From Larkinella sp965227735 (GTDB lineage Bacteria; Bacteroidota; Bacteroidia; Cytophagales; Spirosomataceae), in assembly GCF_965227735.1 (NCBI RefSeq), contig NZ_OZ245776.1, positions 2,418,001-2,482,000 of the forward strand: 64,000 nt of DNA, in the 5' to 3' direction. Shown here in pieces: positions 1 through 8,836 of the stretch. Below the pieces are notes generated by a model that was not told the DNA's origin, searched no databases, and saw nothing but the letters and a program-made list of their open reading frames with translations. Each line of letters begins with the position of its first letter. Position 1 is the stretch's first letter. Both the position numbers and the translations under genes were made by a program.

Positions 1-212
1 TTGCGCACCGTATCGGCCCCACCCGACGCATACGTCCAGGCAACTTTCAACTGCTTGACGTTGGTTCGATTGATCTGGTCGAGTGGCGAGTAATGACTCC
101 GGGAGCCATCGCCATTGTATTCGGGCCAGTCGGTCGTAACGTCCGCCAGTTGAAAAGCCAGCGCGGCACTAAACGCCAGACAGCCTCCCAGGGCCAGTAG
201 TCTTTTCTGCAT
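1..212 (-). CDS. PQQ-dependent dehydrogenase, N-terminal fragment (runs off the window)
   Basis: Only the first 70 or so residues are present; the gene continues past the left edge. After a short hydrophobic signal peptide (MQKRLLALGGCLAFSAALAF) comes DWPEYNGDGSRSHYSPLDQI, followed by a stretch containing QLKVAWTY. This is the characteristic first blade of quinoprotein (PQQ) glucose/alcohol dehydrogenases. These periplasmic beta-propeller enzymes oxidise sugars or alcohols and pass electrons to the respiratory chain. The gene lies 21 bp behind the alpha/beta hydrolase on the same strand, so it is probably the last or next-to-last gene of the xylan locus and may oxidise released sugars. The substrate cannot be judged from this fragment. 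Confidence 0.8.
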   Translation of the reverse strand, partial: MQKRLLALGGCLAFSAALAFQLADVTTDWPEYNGDGSRSHYSPLDQINRTNVKQLKVAWTYASGGADTVR

Positions 213-233
213 AGGATGGTTCAGGAAACAGGG

Positions 234-1157
234 CTATTTCGTGTTGGTTTTGGGGAGCAGATAGCCGAGTCGGGTTAAAAACTGGTCCGTTAAGCTGATA
301 ATCTGTTGGTTGAGTTCCGGATTGGCATTAAAGAAACCGTGTTTCTGCCCGGCAAAACGGTGTAATTCGCAACGGTTGCCAGCGGCCTGCATGCGTTCAC
401 AAAATTCTTCCGCGTTCTGAATCGGCACCGTCGTATCGGCCTCGCCATGAAAAAGAATCGTGGGCGGTGTTCCGGGCCGTATGTGCGCCACGGGCGAAAG
501 GGATTCGGCCCGGTCGCCCAATCGTTCGTAGCCATAGCCCCCCACGGTTGTTTTGGTAACCGGATTCATCAAAACCAGGGCACTGGGTCTGGTGCTGACC
601 GTCTTATCTTCACCGGGTTCGTCGATCTCGTCCAAAACCGCCGTCGCCAGGGCCAGATGACCACCCGCCGACCCGCCAGCCGCCACAATCCGGTCCGACT
701 GAATCCCCAGTCGACCGGCATTTTTGCGCACCCAGCGCATGGCCGATCGGGCATCCTGCACGGCTTCAAACGGCGTGGTTTGCTGCCGACTCGAAACCCG
801 GTAGTCGAACGCAATCGTGATCATGCCCCGGTCGGCAAAATAATGACAGGCGTTTTCAAACTGGGTGACACGCCCGCGGACCCAGCCACCCCCAAAAAAG
901 AAAACGAGGGCCGGGTATGTTTTCCCCGGCTGGTAGTCCGGCGGATAAACGATGCTCGCCCGCAAATCGGTTGGCCCGGTCTGTTTATAGATTTCAACCT
1001 GGGCATGGGGCAACACGCGTTGGGCCAGTTGCACGGTATCGCGGTTTTGGGCAAAGGCTACGCAGCAACTGAGTAACCAAAGCCCCGGCAGTGCATACCG
1101 ACGGGCTGAACGACGGTTTCCCGGTTGATTCGTGGCAGTGGCTACGGAGTGTTCCAT
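234..1157 (-). CDS. Secreted alpha/beta hydrolase (BD-FAE / acetyl-esterase-like)
   Basis: The protein is 307 residues. The start was chosen at 1157 because this ATG follows the upstream epimerase stop codon by two bases and gives a signal-peptide-like N-terminus ending in VAFAQ near residue 37. The open frame continues further upstream but would overlap the epimerase. The fold is alpha/beta hydrolase: oxyanion-hole motif FFGGGW at about 88-92, nucleophile elbow GGSAGG with Ser163, Asp241 in GEADTTVP, and His273 in QKHGFF. The family deacylates small esters. In this locus deacetylation of xylo-oligosaccharides is a reasonable inference. Substrate specificity is not shown by the sequence. Confidence 0.85.
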   Translation of the reverse strand: MEHSVATATNQPGNRRSARRYALPGLWLLSCCVAFAQNRDTVQLAQRVLPHAQVEIYKQTGPTDLRASIVYPPDYQPGKTYPALVFFFGGGWVRGRVTQFENACHYFADRGMITIAFDYRVSSRQQTTPFEAVQDARSAMRWVRKNAGRLGIQSDRIVAAGGSAGGHLALATAVLDEIDEPGEDKTVSTRPSALVLMNPVTKTTVGGYGYERLGDRAESLSPVAHIRPGTPPTILFHGEADTTVPIQNAEEFCERMQAAGNRCELHRFAGQKHGFFNANPELNQQIISLTDQFLTRLGYLLPKTNTK

Positions 1158-1159
1158 GG

Positions 1160-2056
1160 CTAAAAATAGTGCTGGATGGCTTTCGGATAATCGGCAAAGG
1201 CGAGTTCCGGCTCCGGGATTTCGGGATGCCACATTTTTTCCCATTCCAGGCTGTAATAGCCAGAATAATCGCCCGCTTTCAAGGCATTGATCGCTTCCTG
1301 AAGCGGGGCTTCGCCTTTGCCAATAAAGGTATAGGCGGGTTTTCCGGCCACCATACGACCATCTTTGATGTGGGTGTGACGGATGTATTTTTTGAGCGTC
1401 TGATACACCTCCGCCGGTGGCTCTTTGGTAATCGACCACATATTGAAAATATCCCAGATCAGCCCAACGTTCGGATGCCCGGCCTTTTGCATAATCTCAA
1501 GCAAAACGTCTTTCCAGATCACCTCGCCGTGCGACTCCAGCAGCACCGTTACGTTGGCATCTTTTGCGTACGTTCCCAGTTCCAGCAGGTTTTCGCTAAT
1601 GAGGTTGATGGTTTGCTGCCGATCCTGATCCTTGGGTAAATCGTTGGGAAAAACCCGAACATACGGGCAGGCGAGTTGCCGGGCCAGGTCGATGAACCGT
1701 TTGGCTTCGTCCATGTTTTTCTGCCGTTTGGCCGCATCCATCCAATGCAGGTTGGCTGATGATCCTAAATTGCAGATTTTAAGATTATTATCCGCAAACA
1801 ACCGGCGTGTTTCGGCAATGGACGTGCTGAACTCCGGGCGTTTGGGCAGGAACATCTCTTTTTCCAATCCCCGGATTTCAATGGCTTCGTACTTTTCGGC
1901 AACGGCGGTTTTGACGATTTTCGACAACGGCCAGGCCGGGCAACCCAAGGTAGAAAATGCCAGGCGCGGTTTGGCTTTTTTGACCGTCAAGCCCAACGTG
2001 GCCGCCCCGGCAAGCCCGACGGCGGTTTGTATAAATGTTCTGCGTGTAGTCTTCAT
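1160..2056 (-). CDS. Sugar phosphate isomerase/epimerase-like TIM-barrel protein
   Basis: The 298-residue protein starts with a twin-arginine-type leader (TRRTFIQTAVGLAG), so it is likely exported folded. The remainder matches the xylose-isomerase-like/AP-endonuclease-2 TIM barrel, with conserved acidic residues in VLLESHGE (about 186-193), GLIWDIFN and YSLEWEK. These barrels usually bind a divalent metal and isomerise or epimerise sugars. Exported versions are common in Cytophagales sugar loci, but most lack a defined substrate. It ends in TAG, two bases before the hydrolase ATG, so the two genes are clearly cotranscribed. Confidence 0.85.
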   Translation of the reverse strand: MKTTRRTFIQTAVGLAGAATLGLTVKKAKPRLAFSTLGCPAWPLSKIVKTAVAEKYEAIEIRGLEKEMFLPKRPEFSTSIAETRRLFADNNLKICNLGSSANLHWMDAAKRQKNMDEAKRFIDLARQLACPYVRVFPNDLPKDQDRQQTINLISENLLELGTYAKDANVTVLLESHGEVIWKDVLLEIMQKAGHPNVGLIWDIFNMWSITKEPPAEVYQTLKKYIRHTHIKDGRMVAGKPAYTFIGKGEAPLQEAINALKAGDYSGYYSLEWEKMWHPEIPEPELAFADYPKAIQHYF

Positions 2057-2283
2057 TTGTAGGGAAGAAAAAGCCGTGGCTTTTTTACTTGCCCCTGTGA
2101 TCCCTTTAAACCGTTCATTCGGAGTGAGCGGGCCGTGGGTGTTCCGGTGCGCCAGGGGTAGCGGGTTCGTCTACAAACGGAGTGCGGTGAATAGAGCAAG
2201 GGCTTTACAGGCTATAGGAAGCATTCAACTGCCTAAAGACAAGTAAAGCCCTCACAACTACGTACAGGATCGTTGACAATTGT
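2057..2283. other. Intergenic gap with a wide hairpin
   Basis: No gene is seen between the xylanase stop and the epimerase start. A 10-bp inverted repeat, AGGGCTTTAC (from about 2199) and GTAAAGCCCT (to about 2253), encloses roughly 35 bases. It lacks a T-run on the transcribed strand. It could be a processing or attenuation hairpin inside the locus transcript, or a remnant of a repeat. Confidence 0.4.
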
Positions 2284-3354
2284 CTAGAATTGTACGACGC
2301 GCTCATACGCTTTCTTCGGCTGGCCGTTCTGATCGAATAACAACGGATAATCCTTGCGGCCCGGAACCGGGAAGTTGTCGAGCCAGGAGTATTTGTCGGT
2401 CAGATTCCAGAAGGTAACACCCGTGATCTTGTCGCGGTGCTTGCGAAACACCTCGAACAGCATTTTATAATGAGCGGCCTGTTTGTCGTTCATCTCCGGC
2501 GTAAATTCGCTTTTGTCCGTATCTTTTCTGGCACGACGCTCGTGTTCTTTGGGGTACACCGACACGTCGACCTCCGTGAACTGGATTTTGAGTCCCAAGC
2601 TGGCAAATTTGGTAATGGACGCTTCCAGTTCCTGCGCGGTAGGCTCGTAAATGGACCAATGCGCCTGCAAACCCACCCCGTCGACGGGAACACCTTTGTC
2701 TTTGAGTTTCTTCAGCAACTGGTAAATCCGCTCCCGCTTCGAGGCATTTTCGGTATTGTAGTCGTTGTAGAACAGTTGAGCAGTGGGGTCGGCTTCGTGG
2801 GCGTACTGAAATGCCTTCTCGATATAGTCTTCGCCGATGATCTCATAAAATTTCGATTTGCGGTAAAGGCTTTTCCCGGTATCAGGAACCGCTTCGTTCA
2901 CCACATCCCAGGCATAGATTTTCCCTTTATACCGGCCCATGACGTCGGTAATGTGCCGTTTCAGACGAGCCAGCAACACCTCACTGCTCACGGTTTTTCC
3001 CGTTGAGTCGGTGAAAAACCAGCGGGGCGTCTGGTTGTGCCAGCAGAGCGTATGCCCCCGCAGTTTGATGTTATTTTGCTGCGCAAAGTCGGCGATGGCG
3101 TCGGCGTCTTTCCAGTTGTAGCGGTTTTCTTCGGGATGAATCGGGCCCATTTTCATGGCGTTTTCGGGCGTCATGCTGTTGAACTGGGCTTTAATCAACT
3201 CCGCATCGGGGCCGGGCTGCACCATGCGCGGGTTAACGGCCACGCCAATCGGGAAATAGTCTTTGTAATAATCCTTTAGCCCTTTTTCGGGGGCCACGAA
3301 GCCGACCGATAAGGCAATCAACACATAAGAGCTTAGTTTATGCATGGTCAACAT
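2284..3354 (-). CDS. Endo-1,4-beta-xylanase, GH10
   Basis: This 356-residue GH10 enzyme cleaves internal beta-1,4 bonds of the xylan backbone with retention of configuration. The family signatures are clear: HTLCWHNQTP near 101-110, the acid/base Glu154 in WDVVNEAVPD, and the nucleophile Glu261 in QFTEVDVSV. The single catalytic domain fills the protein and there is no carbohydrate-binding module. A second ATG three codons in (3345, MHKLSSYVLIALS) gives an equally good signal peptide and may be the real start. It is the backbone enzyme of the locus and sits between a GH43 and an epimerase gene. Confidence 0.93.
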   Translation of the reverse strand: MLTMHKLSSYVLIALSVGFVAPEKGLKDYYKDYFPIGVAVNPRMVQPGPDAELIKAQFNSMTPENAMKMGPIHPEENRYNWKDADAIADFAQQNNIKLRGHTLCWHNQTPRWFFTDSTGKTVSSEVLLARLKRHITDVMGRYKGKIYAWDVVNEAVPDTGKSLYRKSKFYEIIGEDYIEKAFQYAHEADPTAQLFYNDYNTENASKRERIYQLLKKLKDKGVPVDGVGLQAHWSIYEPTAQELEASITKFASLGLKIQFTEVDVSVYPKEHERRARKDTDKSEFTPEMNDKQAAHYKMLFEVFRKHRDKITGVTFWNLTDKYSWLDNFPVPGRKDYPLLFDQNGQPKKAYERVVQF

Positions 3355-3369
3355 GGGTTAGTACTGTTG

Positions 3370-3436
3370 ATGAAACCAAACCTGCAAGGTCTGGGCGACC
3401 CCGTCTTAAAGACCTTGCAGGTTTTCTTCGGTTTCA
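3370..3436. repeat. Imperfect palindromic intergenic element
   Basis: The arms (TGAAACC..ACCTGCAAGGTCT at 3370-3391 and AGACCTTGCAGGT..GGTTTCA at 3410-3436) pair almost completely around a GC-rich loop. It lies between the GH43 and GH10 genes. It could act as an RNA stem in the operon transcript. It also resembles the other mobile-looking palindromes of this window. Confidence 0.6.
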
Positions 3437-3451
3437 AGTAATGAGGTAATC

Positions 3452-4507
3452 TTACTTGTAAGCGTCGATGGTTTTAATCGTACCGTCCGGATTATAGGTC
3501 AGTTCGGTTACTTTCACATTCCGGAGGTGGGTTTTGCCGGAGAGTTGCACGTCGTGGTAGAATAGGTACCACTTTTTATCAACCTGCACGATAGAATGGT
3601 GATTGGTCCAACCCAGAACGGGTTTCAGCACCAGGCCTTTGTATGTAAACGGACCATACGGATTGTCGCCGATGGCGTAGCAGAGATTATGCGAATCGCC
3701 GGTCGAATACGAGAAGTAGTATTTGCCGTTGTATCGGTGGAGCCAGGCCGCTTCGAAAAACCGCTTGTCGTTGTCTTTTTCCAGAAACGGTTTTCCGCTT
3801 TCGTCCAGAATCTGAACTTCCCGAACCGGCTCGGCAAAAGACTTCATGTCATCACTCAGCCGGGCCACGCGGGGCAGGTAAGCCACCTCATTTTTCTGTT
3901 TCAACGCCCCTTTCGGATTATACTGGTTGTTGTCCCAGCGCTGCAACTGACCACCCCAGATGCCCCCAAAGTACAGATAGGCTTTGCCGTCGGTGTCCTG
4001 AAAAACCGTGGGATCGATGCTGTAGCTGCCCTTGATGGGTTCCGGTTCGGCCTTGAACGGCCCCGTTGGGCTTTTGCTGGTGGCGACACCAATCCGGAAA
4101 ATATCCTGTTTGTCTTTGGCAGGAAAATAGAGATAATACGTCCCATTCTTGTACGTCGCATCGGGTGCCCAGAGCTGACGACCAGCCCAGGGAACATCTT
4201 CGAGACTGAGCGCAACCCCATTGTCTTTAACCTTTCCTCCAATTTTATCCATTGACAGGATGTGGTAGTCGCGCATGGCAAAATGCCCCCCCTCGTCATC
4301 TTCCTTGACGTCTTTTGCATCGATGTCGTGGGAGGGATAGATGTAAATTTTGCCGTTAAAAACGTGCGCGGAAGGGTCAGCCGTGTAAATGTGCGATACC
4401 AGCGGCTGCGAAATTGGATTTTTGCCCCCGTTGGTTTGCGCAAAGGTGGTCAGTGAACAACCCATCAGGGCCGTCAGCAATAGCATTGTGTAGGCTCGTT
4501 TCATCAT
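3452..4507 (-). CDS. GH43 glycosidase (beta-xylosidase / alpha-L-arabinofuranosidase type)
   Basis: The 351-residue protein is a single five-bladed propeller of GH43. The three catalytic acids are visible: Asp44 (ADPSAHVF), Asp165 (SYSIDPTVF) and Glu252 (FFEAAWLH). The signal peptide ends in TFAQ near residue 24. A Cys at 17 (ALMGC) could instead be a weak lipobox, so soluble periplasmic versus lipid-anchored is open. GH43 enzymes invert configuration and release xylose or arabinose from side chains or xylo-oligosaccharide ends. Unlike the other two GH43 proteins here it has no C-terminal beta-sandwich. Confidence 0.9.
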   Translation of the reverse strand: MMKRAYTMLLLTALMGCSLTTFAQTNGGKNPISQPLVSHIYTADPSAHVFNGKIYIYPSHDIDAKDVKEDDEGGHFAMRDYHILSMDKIGGKVKDNGVALSLEDVPWAGRQLWAPDATYKNGTYYLYFPAKDKQDIFRIGVATSKSPTGPFKAEPEPIKGSYSIDPTVFQDTDGKAYLYFGGIWGGQLQRWDNNQYNPKGALKQKNEVAYLPRVARLSDDMKSFAEPVREVQILDESGKPFLEKDNDKRFFEAAWLHRYNGKYYFSYSTGDSHNLCYAIGDNPYGPFTYKGLVLKPVLGWTNHHSIVQVDKKWYLFYHDVQLSGKTHLRNVKVTELTYNPDGTIKTIDAYK

Positions 4508-4559
4508 ATTCGTATAAGATTAAAAAATAAACTGCGGCATCCGGTTCTGAAACGCCCTT

Positions 4560-6509
4560 TTACTTGAACAGCACCTGCGCAAATCCAAACAGATCGTGCC
4601 GCCAGACCGGCCAGGTGTGTCCGCCCGCGTACTCACTATACTGGTATTTGATGCCCAGGTCGTCGAACTTTTTCATCATCACCTGGCAGTTCTGGTGCGC
4701 AATGTCTTCCTTCCCGCCCATCGAAATCCACAGGTTTTTGAGGTTGCCGTTGATGGTGGCGGCATTGGTTTTCATGAATTCGTACTGCGGGTCCGACAGC
4801 TTGGGATTGTTGGCAAACCAGCCCGAACTGAACACGCCCAGCGACGAAAACAGATCGGTATTCTTGATGCCCGCGTACAAGGTCTGCAAACCACCCATCG
4901 AGAGTCCGGCCAACGCCCGGTTTTTAGCGTCGGTCTCCACCCGGAAGTTGCTTTCGACAAACGGAATGGCGTTCTGTTTCAGTTCACTTTCAAAAGCGCG
5001 CAGGACGTTTTCGTTGAAACCAGCCAGTCCGCCCGCGTTGGGCATGTTGCCGTCCAGCATCACCACCACCATCGGTTTTGCCTTCTTTTCAGCAATCAGG
5101 TTGTCCAGAATCACCCCCGTTCGGCCTTGCGTGGCCCAGCCGCGCTGGTCTTCGCCCCCGCCGTGCAGCAGATACAAAACCGGATATTTCTCCGCCGACT
5201 GATCATAGCCCGGCGGGGTGTAAACGTACATCTCGCGCCAGGTGTTCGACGGTTTGGAAAGATACCGTTTCACCCGAATGTCGCCATGCGGGTTGTCCTT
5301 TAACGCATAATAACTACCGTCCCGATCCGGAATTTCAATACCGCTCGCCATCCGTCCCATGCCGTAAAAGGTTTCACTGGCCGGGTCGACCACCGCAACG
5401 CCATCGATCAGCAACGAATAATAGTGAAAACCCCGGCTGACGGAATCGGTCGTGACGGTCCAGAAACCGCTTGTGTCTTTTACCATCGCGTATTTTTTAC
5501 CCAGATCGATCTGCACTTTCTGCGCTTCCGGCGCTTTGACCCGAAAAACCACCCGGTTATCGGGCAAAATCTGCGGGTATTTCGCGGAGCGGATGTTGGT
5601 TGAAGCCGGGGTACCCAGAATCGTAAATTTTGTCAAAGACGCGACATCGACGGGTTTAAAAAGAAACTGGGAAAACATGAAAAGTCCGTTTTTCCAGACT
5701 TTGAAGTCGTGCACGCCCGGTTCGATGTAATACACGTGCGGAACCTTGTTTTCGTAAAGGTAATCGTGGGTGCGTTTGCTGAACGTGATCAGTCCGTCGT
5801 TATCCCCGCACGAAATCCAGAGCAGTTTCAACTGTTTTCTGGCTTCTTCCGGATTCGGCACCAGTTCTTCCGGCTTTTTCGTGTTCGGGGCCGACGAGAA
5901 ACCGCCCACCCAGGCAAACTTGTCCAGATTGCCCAGGCCAAAGTTCAACGATTGCCCGCCCCCCATCGACAGCCCGGCAATGGCCCGGTGTTCGCGGTCT
6001 TTCAGAACGGAATACTTCTTCTCCACAAACGGAATCAGGTCGGTCAGCAGGTCTTTCTCAAACGTCGCGAACGCTTCCACCTTGTCTTTGTCGAACACAT
6101 TGCCCACGGCGCGGTCGTCTTTCATGGCGCGGCCGTTGGGCATCACCACGATCATCGGTTCCAGCTTGTTTTCGGCATACAGATTATCCAGAATCACCTG
6201 CGGTTTGCCTCCCCGGAGCCACTCTTTCTCATCGCCCCCGATGCCGTGCAGCAGGTACAGTACCGGATATTTCTTCTTTTTGGAATACCCCGGTGGGGTG
6301 TAAATCAGGGCTTTGCGGGTGGTACCCACGGTTTTGGATTCGTACTGAACCGAATCCAGTTTACCGGTGGCGATGCCCGTGCGCACCTGATCGAAGCCCG
6401 TGGGCATTTCTTTTTCGATGGGTTGCGAATAGGCCGTTGAGCCAGTCATCGTGGCAACCGCAATGGTTACGGCGAGATACGCCACTTTCCGGAATAAGCT
6501 ATTTTTCAT
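4560..6509 (-). CDS. Tandem-domain CE1-like esterase (two catalytic domains plus E-set module)
   Basis: The 649-residue secreted protein has the layout signal peptide, esterase domain 1 (about 45-285), CBM48-like E-set domain (about 305-405), esterase domain 2 (about 415-649). Both esterase domains carry TPPGY, LHG oxyanion motifs and a GLSMG elbow (Ser181 and Ser536), with His267 (VHDF) and a GGHTW histidine near the C-terminus. The family includes feruloyl and acetyl xylan esterases and enterochelin esterases. In a xylan locus, removal of feruloyl or acetyl groups is the best inference. The second half resembles the neighbouring 372-residue protein, so the gene probably arose by fusion of duplicated copies. 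Confidence 0.88.
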   Translation of the reverse strand: MKNSLFRKVAYLAVTIAVATMTGSTAYSQPIEKEMPTGFDQVRTGIATGKLDSVQYESKTVGTTRKALIYTPPGYSKKKKYPVLYLLHGIGGDEKEWLRGGKPQVILDNLYAENKLEPMIVVMPNGRAMKDDRAVGNVFDKDKVEAFATFEKDLLTDLIPFVEKKYSVLKDREHRAIAGLSMGGGQSLNFGLGNLDKFAWVGGFSSAPNTKKPEELVPNPEEARKQLKLLWISCGDNDGLITFSKRTHDYLYENKVPHVYYIEPGVHDFKVWKNGLFMFSQFLFKPVDVASLTKFTILGTPASTNIRSAKYPQILPDNRVVFRVKAPEAQKVQIDLGKKYAMVKDTSGFWTVTTDSVSRGFHYYSLLIDGVAVVDPASETFYGMGRMASGIEIPDRDGSYYALKDNPHGDIRVKRYLSKPSNTWREMYVYTPPGYDQSAEKYPVLYLLHGGGEDQRGWATQGRTGVILDNLIAEKKAKPMVVVMLDGNMPNAGGLAGFNENVLRAFESELKQNAIPFVESNFRVETDAKNRALAGLSMGGLQTLYAGIKNTDLFSSLGVFSSGWFANNPKLSDPQYEFMKTNAATINGNLKNLWISMGGKEDIAHQNCQVMMKKFDDLGIKYQYSEYAGGHTWPVWRHDLFGFAQVLFK

Positions 6510-6538
6510 GTCTTCGATGCGTTTTTAAGAACTCTTTA

Positions 6539-7657
6539 CTACTTAAACAGCAACGGAGCCAGCTCATGCAAACTGCGACGCCAGGTCAGAAACTCGTGGG
6601 CGGTTTTTTCGGAGACGTACGAAACCACCTTGTAACCGGCCGCTTTCAAATCGGCGGTCGCCTTATTCACCCGATCCGGGTTTTCCTTGCTTCCGCAGCT
6701 CAGGAAGATCAGTTTGGCTTTCGACTTGTCTTTCAGCTCTTCCGGCGTATAGATGCCACCGCTGAGGAGGGCATACGATCCGAAAACATCCGGTTTGTTG
6801 AGCGTAATGGCGTGGGTTTCCATGCCGCCCATCGATAGCCCGGCCATCGCCCGATTGTCTCTGTTGGCCAGGGTGCGGAAGTTGGCATCCACATACGGAA
6901 TCAGTTCGTCGACCAGCACCGTCTGGAAATGTTCAATTTTGAAATCCTTCATCCGGCCCCATTTCACCTCGTTGGTCATGCCGTAGGTCATCACAATGAT
7001 AAACGGCTTGATTTTGCCTTCCGCAATCAGGTTGTCCATGATCAGATTGGCGCGTCCCTGGTTGCTCCAGGCGGTTTCGTCCTCGCCCCAGCCGTGTTGC
7101 AGGTAGAGCACCGGATATTTTTTCGATTTCTCTTTTTCGTAGCCCGGTGGCGTATACACAAACGCCCGGCGCGAGGTACCGGTGCTTTTGGACGGGAAAA
7201 GAATCTGCTGCACGTTGCCGTGGGGAACGTCTTTCAGGGCGTAAAAGTCCTGATCGTGCGCGGGAATTTCAATCCCACTCTCCCACCGAACCGACCCGTA
7301 GTAATTCAAAGCACCGGGATCGTTGAACGTGCCGCCGTCCACGGTCAGGTGGTAGTAATGGAAGCCTTCGTCCATCGGGCCTTCCGTGGTGCCGGTCCAG
7401 AAACCGTCGTCTCCTTTGGCGAGTCGGGTTCCTCCGCGTCCGCCCAACCCCAGGCTCACCCGAACGCTATCGGCTTTGGGGGCCTTGATCCGAAACCGGG
7501 TGTATCCCTGGGAGTTCACCTGCGGGTATTCCTGCCCCGGCTGGTTCAGGGTGGAGGGCTTGAAATCCTCAGCCACCGCCGGTTGGGTGGCCTGCGAAAA
7601 ACAGGTTGTACTGGTCAAAGCGGCTGCGACGAAAACCATGATTGTGTGACGAGTCAT
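6539..7657 (-). CDS. CE1-like esterase with N-terminal E-set domain
   Basis: The 372-residue protein has a signal peptide ending near CFSQA, an E-set/CBM48-like domain (about 45-140) and a CE1-type alpha/beta hydrolase domain (about 150-372). Key residues are the LQHGWGED oxyanion region, nucleophile Ser275 in AGLSMGG and a C-terminal catalytic His in TAHEF. It is the second of four adjacent esterase genes on this strand, with a 29-bp gap to the next. Feruloyl or acetyl esterase activity on decorated xylan is inferred from context. Confidence 0.88.
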   Translation of the reverse strand: MTRHTIMVFVAAALTSTTCFSQATQPAVAEDFKPSTLNQPGQEYPQVNSQGYTRFRIKAPKADSVRVSLGLGGRGGTRLAKGDDGFWTGTTEGPMDEGFHYYHLTVDGGTFNDPGALNYYGSVRWESGIEIPAHDQDFYALKDVPHGNVQQILFPSKSTGTSRRAFVYTPPGYEKEKSKKYPVLYLQHGWGEDETAWSNQGRANLIMDNLIAEGKIKPFIIVMTYGMTNEVKWGRMKDFKIEHFQTVLVDELIPYVDANFRTLANRDNRAMAGLSMGGMETHAITLNKPDVFGSYALLSGGIYTPEELKDKSKAKLIFLSCGSKENPDRVNKATADLKAAGYKVVSYVSEKTAHEFLTWRRSLHELAPLLFK

Positions 7658-7703
7658 TGGGGTATTGGTTAAAGTTTAGAAATCAGGTTTATAAAGTAGA
7701 CGG

Positions 7704-7740
7704 TCAGACGATTGACAATTGACGATGGTCAATCGTCTGA
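7704..7740 (-). promoter_or_regulatory. Perfect intergenic hairpin between esterase genes
   Basis: A 13-bp perfect inverted repeat (TCAGACGATTGAC / GTCAATCGTCTGA) with an 11-base loop lies between two esterase genes. There is no T-run after it, so it is more likely an RNA-stabilising or processing stem than a terminator. Such stems can set different levels of neighbouring genes in a polysaccharide-locus transcript. Confidence 0.55.
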
Positions 7741-7744
7741 GTAA

Positions 7745-8821
7745 TCACTTAAAAAGCTGAGGCAACGTATGGGCCAGATAAAGCTTGCAGTTCATCCAGG
7801 TATGGCCCCCCGGCACAATGAGCGGTTCTACTTCCAAACCCTTCTCCTTGAACATCGCGATATTCTGTTTCACCGGTTCATACAGAAAATCTTCCGTGCC
7901 GACGCTGATCGTAAACAGCTTCAATTGCCCGTTCATCTGCCCGGCGTTGGGCGACCAGTCGGTGAAGTTCTTTTTAAACTCTTCCGTCGCGGTGTAAGGC
8001 GCATACGAACACACGTACGCGAACTTGTCGGGATGGGTCAGTCCGATGTTGAGGGTTTGGCCACCGCCCACCGAAAAACCGGCCACCGCCCGACTTTTGC
8101 TGTCTTTGCCGACGGGATAATTCGCTTCGATAAACGGCACAATGTCATTGACCACGTCTTTGGTAAAATCCGGCATTGGACTCGGACGGACATTGCCATA
8201 CGGCATGACAATGATCATCGGTTTGGCTTTTCCCTGCGCAATCAGATTGTCGGTAATCAGGTTGGCGCGGCCCACTTTGGTCCAGGTTTCCTCGGTATCG
8301 GAGCCGCCGTGAATGAGGTATAAAACCGGGTATCTGGTTTTCCCGTTCGGATTGAAACCGGGTGGCGTATAAACCAGTAGCTGCCGGGTAACGCCCAACG
8401 TACCGGATTTGTAATAGCGGTAGCTGACTTTGCCGTGCGGCACGTTCTGGAGCGAATGAATCAGCGGCTGGTCGCCCGGCACATCGACGATGCTCCGTTT
8501 AAAGCGCTCATTGGCAAAGATGTACGTGTTGCTCGGATCGGCAAGTTGAACGCCGTCCACCGAAAAGCTGTACGGATAAATGTCCGGTTTGACGGGCGGC
8601 ACCGTCACGCTCCAGATGCCCGACGTATCTTTCGTCAGGTCTACCGGTGCTTTCAGAAACTCGCCGTTCAGCGTCACTTTCTGCGCTTTTCTGGAAAAAT
8701 ACCGGAACGTAATGCTGTGGTCGGGATGCACATCGGGCGAACTGATGGACGGCGGCCGCTGGGCGATTGCCGCAATAGCCGACAAAAGAAAAGCCTGGAA
8801 GAGGTAGATACTGCGTTTCAT
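7745..8821 (-). CDS. CE1-like esterase with N-terminal E-set domain
   Basis: The protein is 358 residues: signal peptide to AIAQ (21), E-set domain (about 28-115, LNGEFLKAPVDL and SFSVDGVQLADP), then the esterase domain. The nucleophile is Ser250 in AGFSVGGG, the oxyanion motif is LIHGGSDTEE, and the C-terminal GGHTW holds the catalytic His. It is closest by eye to the following 387-residue protein: both share FLKAPV, VKPDIYPYSF-like and GGHTWMN segments. The pair therefore looks like a recent duplication. Likely role: deacylation of xylan or its oligomers. Confidence 0.87.
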   Translation of the reverse strand: MKRSIYLFQAFLLSAIAAIAQRPPSISSPDVHPDHSITFRYFSRKAQKVTLNGEFLKAPVDLTKDTSGIWSVTVPPVKPDIYPYSFSVDGVQLADPSNTYIFANERFKRSIVDVPGDQPLIHSLQNVPHGKVSYRYYKSGTLGVTRQLLVYTPPGFNPNGKTRYPVLYLIHGGSDTEETWTKVGRANLITDNLIAQGKAKPMIIVMPYGNVRPSPMPDFTKDVVNDIVPFIEANYPVGKDSKSRAVAGFSVGGGQTLNIGLTHPDKFAYVCSYAPYTATEEFKKNFTDWSPNAGQMNGQLKLFTISVGTEDFLYEPVKQNIAMFKEKGLEVEPLIVPGGHTWMNCKLYLAHTLPQLFK

Positions 8822-8836
8822 GGGATCGGGCGGGGC

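Noticed and set aside
5709..6440. 243-codon plus-strand frame opposite the double esterase
   Set aside because: The composition is that of an antisense frame in GC-rich DNA, and the minus-strand gene explains the region fully.
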